A DNA stretch of 64,000 nt from Candidatus Altimarinota bacterium (GCA_012031035.1 JAAUUT010000006.1:1-64000), one strand, 5' to 3'; shown: positions 9,193 through 18,219, numbered from the stretch's first letter. The notes: a model not told the origin generated them from the letters alone. A program made the numbers and translations.

Positions 9193-11262
9193 TTAAGAAA
9201 TTAAAGTATGATAAGCAAACTCTATATCATTTTTAGCAGTAAGAATATTAGAGTCGATCGCGCGTAAACGGGTGATTTCTTTTTCGCGATCGATGTCATA
9301 GGATTCTTTTTGTTTGAGTAGGTTTTCTAGTTCGGCTTTTCGCGCATAAATATCATCTTTCACTCTTTCTGTTACTTCGCTTTCATAAGTATCAAAACAA
9401 TCTTTGACTGCGTTATAAATAGGTTGCCATTGTTCTTGTGCGATTTTGGGTAAATGTTTGACTAATTCTTTTTGAATAGTATTAAGAACTTCTTGGCGTG
9501 CTATTTCCATTTGAAAGGCTCCCACTCCAAAAGTTACTAACAAAACCATAATTGGAGTTAGCATGATGCCAAAAATTGTTGTGCTAATCGCACTAATTCC
9601 GATAATAGCAACCAGACTAAAAATAAGATTTCTCCAATTAAAATCCGCTTGAGAAAATGCCGTACTTATCAGATTATCAGGAGAAGGAGAAACTAATCTT
9701 TTTGCCCAATTTGCCCAACCGGGAGAGCAATTGTCGCTATTAATATCTTCTTTGAATTGCCGTTTTTCTCCCGTTAATTTTTCGGTAATTATTTCAGTCA
9801 CTTTTGTATAATTAGTCCCATAATTATTAGCACTCTGAGCTAATTGAGAAAAAGCCGCTTCCATTTCTTTTTCGACTTCCAAACTCCAAGCTGCTATTTT
9901 GTCATTAAAGTAATGCTCGAATGCTTGTCTTAATGATGCTTCAAATTCTTGTCGTTTGCTTCCATCGAGAAGATCTAAGAAACCTAAATCGGGTTGATAT
10001 CGCAAGAAATCTTCTTTAAAACTATTACCGATATTGAGAAAATAATTTTGAAAAGAATCGGCGATCGCCTTGGCTTTCTCATCTCTAAGACTTCTAATTT
10101 CTCCAATAAATCGATCGCAAATAATGCCTAATCTTTCAAATTCCGGTTCGACGGAAATAATCTTTTCTCTTAATTCTTGGGCATCGCGATCGAGAAGAGA
10201 AATTCTGCGATCGATAACTTCTCGAACGTGACTGTAAGTTTGAGAAGCTAAAAGTTTTGCTTGTTGCAATTGACTAATCGCACTTTCTTTAGTTAAAAAG
10301 TTATTCAAAGAAGCTAAAAACTCAGGAAATCCCGTTTTTTCTAAAGAAGCATTAAAGTTTTTGAGTCGCAAACGTAAGGCCATTAGCGATCGCAATTCAA
10401 AGACTCTTTGACTATACAAATCACTGTCATTTACCTGACAGTATTCAGCCAAATTAACGTGAAAAACTCGTCTTACTCTTTCCTCCGCTTCTCTAACAGC
10501 TTGGATGTCATCTGGATCGAGCAAACTATCGCGAATGCGATCCCAAGCATTGATTAAAAAGAAGACCGTTAAACCGCGATTTTTAATATAATTTTCTAAG
10601 TAACGTCTCTCTCCTAACGTACAAGGTTGAGTTGCACTTAAAACAAAAAGAATTGCATGACAATTATTAATATAATTTAGGGAAATCTCATTTCTTGCTT
10701 CAGTATCGTTAAGTCCAGGCGTATCGACAATTTCAACTCCTTTTTCCAGAAGCGATAAAGGATATTCAACCACTGCACAATCAATGGTTGGAAAAGCTAG
10801 TTTTTTCTCTCGTTCTAATTTCTTTGCTTCGTTAGGATTAATTGTGAATCGCTTCTTAAACGTATCAAAATCTATCTCCTCTGGTGGCGTACCATCGTTA
10901 AAATAGATGATGACTTTTTTGCTACTTCCATAGCGGAGAACCGTTAAAATCGCCGTACAAGGATTGACATCGCTAGGCAACAACCTCTCTCCAATTAACG
11001 CATTTAGAAAGGTACTTTTTCCGCGTTTCATATCGCCTAAAACCATCAAACGAAAAACCCCTTCCTTAATTTGTTGGCTGGTTCTAATAATATCTTCAAT
11101 ATCCCTATCTAACGCCAACTTCCCCGACGTTTTTTCGCCTTCCAATTCTCCTTGCTGTAAAGTAGTTGCAATTTGAGTCAGATATCGCGCAACCTGGGAA
11201 CGAACTTGAGCGATACGTTCTAAATTATTTAAGAAGTTTTGAGTTTCAATACGAGTCGTCAT
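9193..11262 (-). CDS. Bacterial dynamin-like GTPase, copy 2
   Basis: Paralogue of copy 1 with the same length class (689 residues) and the same motif positions: GDMKRGKS at 76-83, DTPG at 180-183 and NAWD at 238-241. The conserved block LPSDVNPCTAILTVLRYG marks switch I. The hydrophobic paddle region (around residues 525-585) is more diverged than in the other copies (NLIFSLVAIIGISAIST), and the segment just before it differs as well. This suggests a different membrane preference or partner. The gene begins 13 bases after the stop of the leucine-rich-repeat gene, which gives strong evidence of co-transcription with it. Three different copies fit a hetero-oligomer, as in two-component bacterial dynamins, but that is inference. 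Confidence 0.92.
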   Translation of the reverse strand: MTTRIETQNFLNNLERIAQVRSQVARYLTQIATTLQQGELEGEKTSGKLALDRDIEDIIRTSQQIKEGVFRLMVLGDMKRGKSTFLNALIGERLLPSDVNPCTAILTVLRYGSSKKVIIYFNDGTPPEEIDFDTFKKRFTINPNEAKKLEREKKLAFPTIDCAVVEYPLSLLEKGVEIVDTPGLNDTEARNEISLNYINNCHAILFVLSATQPCTLGERRYLENYIKNRGLTVFFLINAWDRIRDSLLDPDDIQAVREAEERVRRVFHVNLAEYCQVNDSDLYSQRVFELRSLMALRLRLKNFNASLEKTGFPEFLASLNNFLTKESAISQLQQAKLLASQTYSHVREVIDRRISLLDRDAQELREKIISVEPEFERLGIICDRFIGEIRSLRDEKAKAIADSFQNYFLNIGNSFKEDFLRYQPDLGFLDLLDGSKRQEFEASLRQAFEHYFNDKIAAWSLEVEKEMEAAFSQLAQSANNYGTNYTKVTEIITEKLTGEKRQFKEDINSDNCSPGWANWAKRLVSPSPDNLISTAFSQADFNWRNLIFSLVAIIGISAISTTIFGIMLTPIMVLLVTFGVGAFQMEIARQEVLNTIQKELVKHLPKIAQEQWQPIYNAVKDCFDTYESEVTERVKDDIYARKAELENLLKQKESYDIDREKEITRLRAIDSNILTAKNDIEFAYHTLIS

Positions 11263-11275
11263 AGAATTAAATACA

Positions 11276-12085
11276 TTAAGAGAATTGACAGATACTTTCT
11301 GGTTTAACCGGACAAACGCGATCGCGCAAAAGAGGATTATTACTAATATCGAGTGCTTTTAGTTTATTTAACCAAGATAACGGCTTGAGATCGTCGATTA
11401 AATTACTATTTAGTTTTAGCGAAACCAACTCAATTAAAGAAGATAAAGGCGTTACATCAGTAATAATATTTTCGCTAAGATCCAAGTTTTTAAGTTTCTC
11501 TAGAGAAGATAGCGGAGCAACATTTGTAATTTGATTGCTCTTAAGATCCAGTAATTGCAGATTTATTAAAGCGTATAACGGCGCAATATCCACTATTTGA
11601 TTATCAAAAAGTCCGAGATAGGCGAGATTTTTGAGATGAGATAACGGTGAAAGATCCACTATTTGATTTTCGCTGAGTTCGAGAATAGATAACTGTTTCA
11701 AAGAAGACAAAGGCGAGAGATCGACAATTTGATTAGCAATCAACAAAAGACTTTTTAACCGCGTCAACGATGATATAGGAGACAAATCGACAATCTGATT
11801 AGAAATAAGTCTTAACGCCTTTAACTGAGTTAAACAAGAGAAAGGCATTAAATCGACAATTCCCTTATCGACAACCCACAGATCCTCAATTGAGGACAAC
11901 TTTTGCGAAGCGCGATCGCATTTAGTTGTCCCCGCAGCTTCCAACAAAACCTCAACCGTATGCCTCGCCGCCTCAGAAAGGTCATCCCGATTCGCGCACC
12001 ACTGAGAAAAACTAGTAAACTTCTCAACCCCATTCTGCGCCGAGATTAGCAAACAAAAAGCCACCCAAATCAAAACCAAAGTCAT
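11276..12085 (-). CDS. Leucine-rich repeat protein within the dynamin cluster
   Basis: The protein has about nine 22-residue SDS22/internalin-type repeats with the pattern NQIVDLSPLSSLKQLSILEL, ending NNPLLRDRVCP. Such solenoids bind proteins. A small N-terminal region with four cysteines in all (two before the repeats, two at the end) precedes them. As annotated from ATG 12085 the N-terminus is a bare hydrophobic stretch (MTLVLIWVAFCLLISAQNG). If one T is removed from the T8 run at 12098-12105, the frame opens to ATG 12131 and gives a 284-residue protein with a basic n-region (MKRMEVRKRFF) and so a normal signal peptide. The repeats would then lie outside the cytoplasmic membrane, opposite the GTPases. 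It sits 13 bases upstream of dynamin copy 2. Confidence 0.88.
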   Translation of the reverse strand: MTLVLIWVAFCLLISAQNGVEKFTSFSQWCANRDDLSEAARHTVEVLLEAAGTTKCDRASQKLSSIEDLWVVDKGIVDLMPFSCLTQLKALRLISNQIVDLSPISSLTRLKSLLLIANQIVDLSPLSSLKQLSILELSENQIVDLSPLSHLKNLAYLGLFDNQIVDIAPLYALINLQLLDLKSNQITNVAPLSSLEKLKNLDLSENIITDVTPLSSLIELVSLKLNSNLIDDLKPLSWLNKLKALDISNNPLLRDRVCPVKPESICQFS

Positions 12086-12164
12086 CCCAAAAATGACAAA
12101 AAAAACGCTTCCTCACCTCCATTCTCTTCATCACAATTTATCCGTTGAGTAATCTATGGGTTAT

Positions 12165-12254
12165 GCCCCCTAAATCCCCCAAGATTGGGGGACTTTGACC
12201 CCCCTCGTTCCCCCAACTCTCCCCCCTTTGCAAGGGGGGTAGGGGTCAGGGGGG
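12165..12254. repeat. C/G-run inverted-repeat element
   Basis: This stretch is built of C5-C6 and G5-G6 runs (taaatccccc, gattgggggact, tttgcaaggggggtag, caggggggcg) that can fold into several G/C-run hairpins. It is an interspersed, non-coding element typical of cyanobacterial spacers. It separates dynamin copy 3 from the LRR gene. The adjacent ctgcgcctctgcgtgag at 12292-12308 is a second common spacer repeat. Confidence 0.6.
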
Positions 12255-12321
12255 CGAAAATCTCTATCGTTACTAAAACCCCTCTTCTTCGTCTGCGCCT
12301 CTGCGTGAGATAAAACAAACC

Positions 12322-14376
12322 TCAAGCGGACAACAAATCCTCATACACCGTTTCAATCTTCCGCACCTCAGACAACATATCGGCATCCAAATCTTGCAGA
12401 CGCTTTACCTCCTTTTCGCGATCGATATTTTGAGATTCTTTTTGCTCGATTAAACTATCTAACTCAGCTTTACGAGACTTAATATCCCCATCAATTCGCT
12501 TGCTTACTTCGCGATCGTAACTATCAAAACAATCTTTTATGGCATCATAAATAGGTTGATATTGTTCTTGGGCTAATTGGGGCAAATATTTAACAAATTC
12601 TTTCTTGATTTTTCTAATAAAATCCTCGCGAGATTGTGCTGCTTGAAAAGCACCTACTCCCATTCCTAAAATAGGAACTGCCCAAATTCCTAAAGGCGCT
12701 AATAATCCTCCCGTAAAAATTGCTAAAAACGCTGTAATTCCTATTACTGCAATCCAGTTCACCAGAATATTTTTCCAATCGAATCCCGCTCCTGCAAGGA
12801 CTACACCAGCAACATTTCCCGTCGCCAAAGAGAAAAATCCCATCGCCCAACTTGCCCATCCAGGTGAATTATCACCATCTAAATTAGTCGGTGCATGAAC
12901 TTTTTGCCCCGTTAATTTTTCCGTCATTGCATCTGTTATTTGACGATAACTTTCTCCATACTCAGACGCACTTTGGGCGAGTTGTGAAAAAGCCTCTTCT
13001 ATGGATTGTTCGGCGGTACGTTCCCAAGCAACAATTTTTTCGTTAATATAACGTTCAAATGCTAGTTTAAAAGCGCGATTAAACTCTTCTCGCTTACCTT
13101 GTGAGAGAAAGTCAAGAAAGCCTAAACTTGGTTGATAGCGAACGAAATCTACTTCAAAAGTATTGCCAAGATTAAGAATGTATTCCTTGAGAGAATCGGC
13201 AACTTCTTTTGCTTTGCGATCGCGCATAATTCTTATCTCCTCAGTAAAGCGATCGCGTATCTCACTCAATTGTTTAAATTCAGGTTCTATTGCATTTATT
13301 TTCGCTTTCAATCCCTCAACATCTTCCGATAATAAGGGTATTCGACGCGCAATACTTTCGTGAAGATTACTGTAAGATTTACGAGCTAAATGTTTTACTT
13401 GTTCGAGTTGAACGATCGCCCTTTCTTTCAGCAAAAATTGATTGAGCGTTTCAATAAATTCTGGAAATCCCGTTCCTTCGAGCGTATCTTCGGGATTTTT
13501 AATGCTTCGTCGCAAGGCTTCTAATGAAGAGAGTTCAAAAACGCGGCGATCGTAAATATTTTCACCATCTACTTGACAATATTCACTTAGATTACTTGCA
13601 AAAACTTGACGTAATTTTTTTTCTGCGTCTTGCAATTCTTCACTACTTTCATCGTCGATCAATTCTTTACGGATTTCATCCCAAGCATTAATTAAAAAGA
13701 AAACACTTAACTTGCGATCTTTGATATAGTTTTCTAAATAGCGTCTTTCTTCTAAAGTACAAGGTTGAATTGCTCGAAAAACAAACAGAATTGCATGACA
13801 ATTATTAATATAACTTAGAGAAAGTTTGTTGCGAGCTTCAGTATCGTTTAATCCAGGCGTATCGACAATTTCAACGCCTTTTTCTAGTAAAGGTAAAGGA
13901 TATTCAATAACTGCATAATCAACATCTGGAAAGGCTTGACGATTCTCTTCCTCTAACGCCTTTGCTTCATCAGGATCGATAGTATATTGTTGCTTAAAAG
14001 CTTTAAAATCTATTGTCTCAGGAGACTTGCCATCTTTAAAATAAACTGTGATTTTTTTCTCTTTCCCGTAACGTAAAACGGTTAGAATCGCCGTGCAAGG
14101 ATTGACATCGCTGGGTAATAAATTTTCTCCGATTAACGCATTTAAAAACGTACTTTTACCGCGCTTGAGATCGCCCAATACCAACAGACGAAAAACACCT
14201 TTGCGTAAATTTTGACTGGCAAGGGTAATATCTTCGATATCGCTATCGAGACACAATTTTTGCGATCGCTGTAAAATTTCAATAACATCGTCTAGGCGAT
14301 CGCATATTTCTCGACGAACTTTTGCTACTTTCTCTAAGTTACCGAGAAAACGATCTGTTTTAGTTTGGGATATCAT
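12322..14376 (-). CDS. Bacterial dynamin-like GTPase, copy 3
   Basis: Third member of the trio, 684 residues. Motifs are GDLKRGKS at 68-75, DTPG at 172-175 and NAWD at 230-233, each eight residues earlier than in copies 1 and 2 because the N-terminal helix is shorter. The hydrophobic paddle (WASWAMGFFSLATGNVAGV, then GFDWKNILVNW) closely resembles copy 1, so copies 1 and 3 share this part better than either does with copy 2. It is separated from the LRR gene by a 236-base spacer with repeat elements, so it may be a separate transcription unit. Heptamer repeats occupy its 5' side. Membrane-remodelling function follows from the family; the specific role is unknown. Confidence 0.92.
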   Translation of the reverse strand: MISQTKTDRFLGNLEKVAKVRREICDRLDDVIEILQRSQKLCLDSDIEDITLASQNLRKGVFRLLVLGDLKRGKSTFLNALIGENLLPSDVNPCTAILTVLRYGKEKKITVYFKDGKSPETIDFKAFKQQYTIDPDEAKALEEENRQAFPDVDYAVIEYPLPLLEKGVEIVDTPGLNDTEARNKLSLSYINNCHAILFVFRAIQPCTLEERRYLENYIKDRKLSVFFLINAWDEIRKELIDDESSEELQDAEKKLRQVFASNLSEYCQVDGENIYDRRVFELSSLEALRRSIKNPEDTLEGTGFPEFIETLNQFLLKERAIVQLEQVKHLARKSYSNLHESIARRIPLLSEDVEGLKAKINAIEPEFKQLSEIRDRFTEEIRIMRDRKAKEVADSLKEYILNLGNTFEVDFVRYQPSLGFLDFLSQGKREEFNRAFKLAFERYINEKIVAWERTAEQSIEEAFSQLAQSASEYGESYRQITDAMTEKLTGQKVHAPTNLDGDNSPGWASWAMGFFSLATGNVAGVVLAGAGFDWKNILVNWIAVIGITAFLAIFTGGLLAPLGIWAVPILGMGVGAFQAAQSREDFIRKIKKEFVKYLPQLAQEQYQPIYDAIKDCFDSYDREVSKRIDGDIKSRKAELDSLIEQKESQNIDREKEVKRLQDLDADMLSEVRKIETVYEDLLSA

Positions 14377-14396
14377 AGATTTTCCTTGTATTAAAT

Positions 14397-14428
14397 TAGG
14401 GAGTAGGGATTAGGGAGTAGGGATTAGG
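14397..14428. repeat. Heptanucleotide tandem repeat (AGGGANT type)
   Basis: Four and a half units alternating agggagt and agggatt, immediately 5' of dynamin copy 3. Confidence 0.65.
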
Positions 14429-14441
14429 CGATAGAGAATTG

Positions 14442-14828
14442 TTATTCTTTTTCTAGCTTTTTAATAAGGGCAGTAATCATGCGATTTTCTTCGTCTAATA
14501 AATTAATAACTGGGCTTATTTTTTTTTGCTCACTTAATTGCACTCTCTCAGATAAAATAAGATGAGTTTCTAATTCATTAGCTGAACCTTGAGCTATCTT
14601 TAAAAATCTTATATATTCTCCTGTATACCTTCGTCCATATCCTTCTGCTATGTTAGCTGGAATAGAAACAGACGATCTTCTTATCTGTTGAACTATTCCA
14701 TAAAGTTCATCTTTAGGAAAATTTTTAGTCAAAAAATAGCATTTTTCTGCTATCTCCATTCCTTTTTGCCAAATTTTTAGATCTTTAAAATTATTTACTG
14801 TTGTTACTGAAAAATACTGAGTTTTCAT
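14442..14828 (-). CDS. Four-helix-bundle protein (S23/IVP family)
   Basis: This 128-residue protein belongs to the small four-helix-bundle family first seen in 23S rRNA intervening sequences. The family signature is clear: FKDLKIWQKGMEIAEKCY at the start, then QIRRSSVSIPANIAEGYGR and FLKIAQGSANELETHLILS. These proteins form homopentamers and are thought to bind nucleic acid, but no function is established. Here the gene is flanked on both sides by heptamer repeats (14397-14428 and 14837-14900), which suggests it arrived or moved as a cassette. It lies between dynamin copy 3 and a coiled-coil membrane protein on the same strand. Membership of the dynamin system is uncertain. Confidence 0.88.
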   Translation of the reverse strand: MKTQYFSVTTVNNFKDLKIWQKGMEIAEKCYFLTKNFPKDELYGIVQQIRRSSVSIPANIAEGYGRRYTGEYIRFLKIAQGSANELETHLILSERVQLSEQKKISPVINLLDEENRMITALIKKLEKE

Positions 14829-14836
14829 TATTATTT

Positions 14837-14900
14837 ACTACTCCCTACTCCCTATTTCCTGTTCCTTTACTTACTACTCCCTACTCCCTTTTCCCTTACT
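14837..14900. repeat. Heptanucleotide tandem repeats (ACTCCCT type)
   Basis: Two blocks of actccct-type units (reverse complement of AGGGAGT) lie between the four-helix-bundle gene and the next gene. The last bases cover the stop of the neighbouring reading frame. Confidence 0.6.
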
Positions 14901-15258
14901 TACTATTTGAATTATCTTTCTCTAAAAATAACTTATAACCGATAAAGCCGATTACACTAACAATCAAGGCATAAGTCAGCCATATACCAACTTGAATGCC
15001 AACATAAACAACGCCAAATCCAACAACAACAAATCCGAGAAATTTAGACCATTTTTTTAACTTTTTTAATCCGCGTTTTAGCGAATTTTCCGTTGGTTCG
15101 TTCTTTTGAGTTTGATAAAAGGGAACATCGCGATTTTTGTCGCGTCCATAAATTTCCGCTTCTAATTCTCTGAGGCGAATCGCGCGTTCTCTTTCCTGAA
15201 GTTCTTCTTCTCGACGTTGTATTTTGTTTTCTCTATCATCATCATTGTGAGGATTCAT
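14896..15258 (-). CDS. Small coiled-coil membrane protein
   Basis: Unrecognised conserved-type protein. The preferred start is ATG 15258 (MNPHNDDDRENKIQRRE), giving 120 residues; an in-frame ATG 15294 would add twelve. The N-terminal half is very charged and helical (REEELQERERAIRLRELEAE), a probable coiled coil. It is followed by a basic hinge (LKRGLKKLKKWSK) and two membrane segments (around residues 73-90 and 93-111). This design suits a cytoplasmic oligomerisation helix anchored to a membrane. It is on the dynamin strand but is separated from those genes by repeats, so a functional link is only a suggestion. Confidence 0.65.
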   Translation of the reverse strand: MNPHNDDDRENKIQRREEELQERERAIRLRELEAEIYGRDKNRDVPFYQTQKNEPTENSLKRGLKKLKKWSKFLGFVVVGFGVVYVGIQVGIWLTYALIVSVIGFIGYKLFLEKDNSNSK

Positions 15259-15373
15259 ATCTTTAGTCGTACTGAAAGCTAGCTGAACGCTCATACCTTA
15301 GTATGGCTCACTTAGTTTAGAATGCCCAGTTACAAGCTAAAGATCGTAACACGCAAAATTAATTTATATAAAA

Positions 15374-16330
15374 TCAACGTCGATTATGAGGTGCGTCTAA
15401 ATTGATGAGAGGCCCTTTGGGAACCAAACCGCTAGGATTAATATGAGGATGACTTAGATAATAATGCCGTTTAATATGCTCGAAATTACAGGTTTTTTTG
15501 ATTTGGGGATATTGATAAAGTTCCTTGAGATAATTCCATAAATTCGGATAATCCCAAATATGTCGAATATTACATTTAAAATGTACGTAATACACCACAT
15601 CAAATCGCAACAGCGTTGTAAATATACAAACGTCTGCTTCGGTTAAGACATTGCCACACAAATATCGCTGTTTTGCTAATACTTTCTCCCAATAATCCAA
15701 CGCTTCAAACAGTCCGGTTACTGCTTCTTCATAAGCTTCTTGAGAGGTAGCAAATCCAGAACGATAAACACCATTATTAATTGGTTGATAAATTGCCTCA
15801 ATCGTTTTATTAATTTCTTCTTGTAATTCTTCTGGACAAAGATCGATCTTATTCTTAGCAAACTCTTCAAACTCGCGATCGAACATCCGAATAATTTCGC
15901 GAGATTCATTACTCACGATCGTATTTTTATGTTTATCCCATAATACTGGAACCGTAACGCGCCCCGTATATTTTGAATCGGCTTTAACGTAAACTTCTCG
16001 TAAATAATTAGCATGATTAACCGTATCGGGAATCGAACCTGAAAATTCAGAAAATTCCCATCCGTCATCTGCCATTAAAGGATCGACAATTGACAACCCG
16101 ATCGCGTCATCTAATCCTTTTAATTGTCGTAAGATTAATGTGCGATGCGCCCACGGACAAGCATAAGAAATATACAGGTGATAGCGATTAGCTTCTGCTT
16201 TAAAACCGCTCGATCCATCCGCCGTAATCCAATTGCGAAATGTTGTAGGATTGCGTTGGAAACGACCTTTAGTATCCATCTGATACTTTTCGTTGCGCCA
16301 TTCCCCATCAATCATCATTCCTGTAGCCAT
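15374..16330 (-). CDS. Glutathionyl-hydroquinone reductase / xi-class glutathione S-transferase
   Basis: A cytoplasmic GST of the YqjG/ECM4 family, which uses glutathione to reduce glutathionyl-hydroquinones. The 318 residues match the family. The N-terminal thioredoxin fold carries the diagnostic YISYACPWAHRTLI, with catalytic Cys58. It is followed by VTVPVLWDKHKNTIVSNES (glutathione-binding region) and the helical C-terminal domain with YLCGNVLTEADVCIFTTLLRFD. The last part, HINPSGLVPKGP, is also typical. Start ATG 16330 gives MATGMMIDGEWRNEKY, the usual opening. It is a single gene downstream of the TPR-protein gene. Confidence 0.92.
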   Translation of the reverse strand: MATGMMIDGEWRNEKYQMDTKGRFQRNPTTFRNWITADGSSGFKAEANRYHLYISYACPWAHRTLILRQLKGLDDAIGLSIVDPLMADDGWEFSEFSGSIPDTVNHANYLREVYVKADSKYTGRVTVPVLWDKHKNTIVSNESREIIRMFDREFEEFAKNKIDLCPEELQEEINKTIEAIYQPINNGVYRSGFATSQEAYEEAVTGLFEALDYWEKVLAKQRYLCGNVLTEADVCIFTTLLRFDVVYYVHFKCNIRHIWDYPNLWNYLKELYQYPQIKKTCNFEHIKRHYYLSHPHINPSGLVPKGPLINLDAPHNRR

Positions 16331-16377
16331 GATATTCCGATCTTAGGTTCTACAACTCTAGGATAGACGATCGCAAA

Positions 16378-17481
16378 CTAGTTTCCCGTTGCCTTATTTC
16401 CAGTGCGCTCGATAAAATGTAAGCCGCTAAATAATTGAAAGGCATTATCCCATAAAGTTGCTTCTCGACGCATAAGATTAATATGAGGCTCGATACGCTT
16501 GAGAATTTCGTCAAAATCCATAGTCGTTCCTGCAAAAGCATTAAAATCTGAAATAACTGTAACGCCAGCCAAATTTTGCTTGACAAATTGCATCAAATGC
16601 TCCCAATTATTGCGCATAGTAGTTTTTCCGTCAGTAGACTTTTGTTGTTCAAAAAAAGTTATCCCTTCGCGAAACTGGTAAATGCGATCGCACAATCTTA
16701 AAATCATATTTCTAGCTGGTAAATGGAAATCACAGAACTTTGCATAATCTTGAATTTGCGTTTTGCGAATCAGTCTGCCTTTAAAATCGAGATCGACGCA
16801 TTGTTCAAAAATCGGCAATAAACCTTCTACTTGTTGACTGACTTCTGACCAATCGAAACGTATCGTTTTTGAATTGCTTTCGTTGTACTGACAGATAACA
16901 GTCACTTGGGGTTCAATCGCTTGAAAATATTGCACCCGATACACTTCGATTTGGTTAACGAGATCGAGAGGAACGCAAAAACAGGGAATTTCAGCTTCAG
17001 TAAAAGCATTGCGATAAAAACGCAAGTCTCCCATATTTCCCGTGCGATACAAGCGCCAAGAACGAGTTGGCAACTGTAAACGAGCAATATAAAGGTCGAG
17101 ATTCATGATTTTAGCGAATTTCCTCGCTAAATCTTCTCGGCGTTCGGAAGCAATTGGTTCGATGACGAGAATCCCAATTTCTTGACTTCCAGGTTCGATC
17201 GCCGCGCGTTCGCGTGCTAGTTGTCGTTGTTCTTTCTCTATTTGGGTTAAACGCTCGATTCCTTGACGAGCTTGTGCGATAACTTTAGGGTGGGTCGTAT
17301 TGCGTAAAATATTTTTATAGCCTTTCTCTGCTTGCTGTAGATGACCGCTAGCTTCTTCTAAACGAGCCATATAAAACGAGATCCAAGGGTTATCTGGGTC
17401 TTGTTCTTTTAGTTGTTTGAGTAATAGATCGGCACTTTGATAGTCTTGATGCTCGATCGCACGGGCAACTCTCTCTAACAT
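16378..17481 (-). CDS. TPR-containing protein of unknown function
   Basis: A 367-residue soluble protein. The first 95 residues form tetratricopeptide-like helical pairs (YQSADLLLKQLKEQDPDNPW, ARLEEASGHLQQAEKGYKNIL), a protein-binding scaffold. A charged linker (ERLTQIEKEQRQLARERAAIE) follows. The remaining 250 residues form a mixed alpha/beta domain with IGILVIEPI at the start that I cannot assign. No signal peptide or membrane segment is visible. It ends 47 bases before the GST start and begins 18 bases after rsmE, so it probably shares the rsmE transcript. It looks like a conserved cyanobacterial protein. Confidence 0.75.
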   Translation of the reverse strand: MLERVARAIEHQDYQSADLLLKQLKEQDPDNPWISFYMARLEEASGHLQQAEKGYKNILRNTTHPKVIAQARQGIERLTQIEKEQRQLARERAAIEPGSQEIGILVIEPIASERREDLARKFAKIMNLDLYIARLQLPTRSWRLYRTGNMGDLRFYRNAFTEAEIPCFCVPLDLVNQIEVYRVQYFQAIEPQVTVICQYNESNSKTIRFDWSEVSQQVEGLLPIFEQCVDLDFKGRLIRKTQIQDYAKFCDFHLPARNMILRLCDRIYQFREGITFFEQQKSTDGKTTMRNNWEHLMQFVKQNLAGVTVISDFNAFAGTTMDFDEILKRIEPHINLMRREATLWDNAFQLFSGLHFIERTGNKATGN

Positions 17482-17499
17482 AGAAGTTTACGATGATAA

Positions 17500-18219
17500 T
17501 TAGCAGCTTTGTTGCTCGACAATGGCAACAACGATAGAAACCGCCACTATAGGAGCGGTTATAGCTCTAAGGATACGACAACCTAGCGAAATTGGATGAA
17601 AACCTGCCGCGATCGCATTATCTACTTCTGTTTGAGTCCACCCGCCTTCTGGCCCCGTCGCAACGATCAGATTTTTTGCAGGTTTCTCCTGAAGATGCGT
17701 TAGTAAGTGTTTTGCTTCTGTGCGAGTAACGCAAATATAGCAATCGGCATCTAGCGCGATCGCATCTTTGAGTGCTTGAGTAAAGTTAATCGGTTCTGAA
17801 ACGATTGGAACAACTTGTCTTTCCGACTGTTCTGCCGCTTCCGTGGCAATTTTTCGCCAGCGATCGAGTTTATTGGCACTAGGATTGAGTAAAGTGCGAT
17901 CGCTCAGTATTGGCATAAAAGCTGTTACTCCCAATTCCGTACAGCAGCGCACGATCTCATCAAAACCATTTCCTTTGGGTAAAGCTGTCATTAAGGTAAT
18001 GGAGATGGGTAATTCTGTTGATTCGTGTAGCATTTCTAAAATGCTAGCTGAAGTTCCGATTAATTGTGCAATCCAAGCTTTACCGAGTCCGTCCATTGCC
18101 ACAAAGCGATCGCCTTCTCGCAACCGCAGCACTCGATTGAGATAATGTTGCTGTTGGGATGTTAAATGTATCTGTTCGTTTTCTTGTTGTGTCGCTTCTA
18201 TTACTAAACGATAAACCAA
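17500..18219 (-). CDS. rsmE: 16S rRNA (uracil(1498)-N(3))-methyltransferase
   Basis: RsmE methylates N3 of U1498 in helix 44 of 16S rRNA using SAM. The 239-residue length and order fit: an N-terminal PUA-like domain (QQHYLNRVLRLREGDRFVAMDG), then the SPOUT knotted domain with LMTALPKGNGFDEIVRCCTE, TERSERQ-like AAEQSERQVVPIV, and the SAM loop VATGPEGGWTQTEV and SLGCRILRAITAP. No ATG is available; the likely start is TTG at 18219, giving (M)VYRLVIEATQ. The gene overlaps nothing and is followed closely by the TPR-protein gene. Confidence 0.93.
   Translation of the reverse strand: MVYRLVIEATQQENEQIHLTSQQQHYLNRVLRLREGDRFVAMDGLGKAWIAQLIGTSASILEMLHESTELPISITLMTALPKGNGFDEIVRCCTELGVTAFMPILSDRTLLNPSANKLDRWRKIATEAAEQSERQVVPIVSEPINFTQALKDAIALDADCYICVTRTEAKHLLTHLQEKPAKNLIVATGPEGGWTQTEVDNAIAAGFHPISLGCRILRAITAPIVAVSIVVAIVEQQSC

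Noticed and set aside
14837-14900. Possible CRISPR array
   Set aside because: The units are contiguous heptamers without spacers; they are simple tandem repeats.
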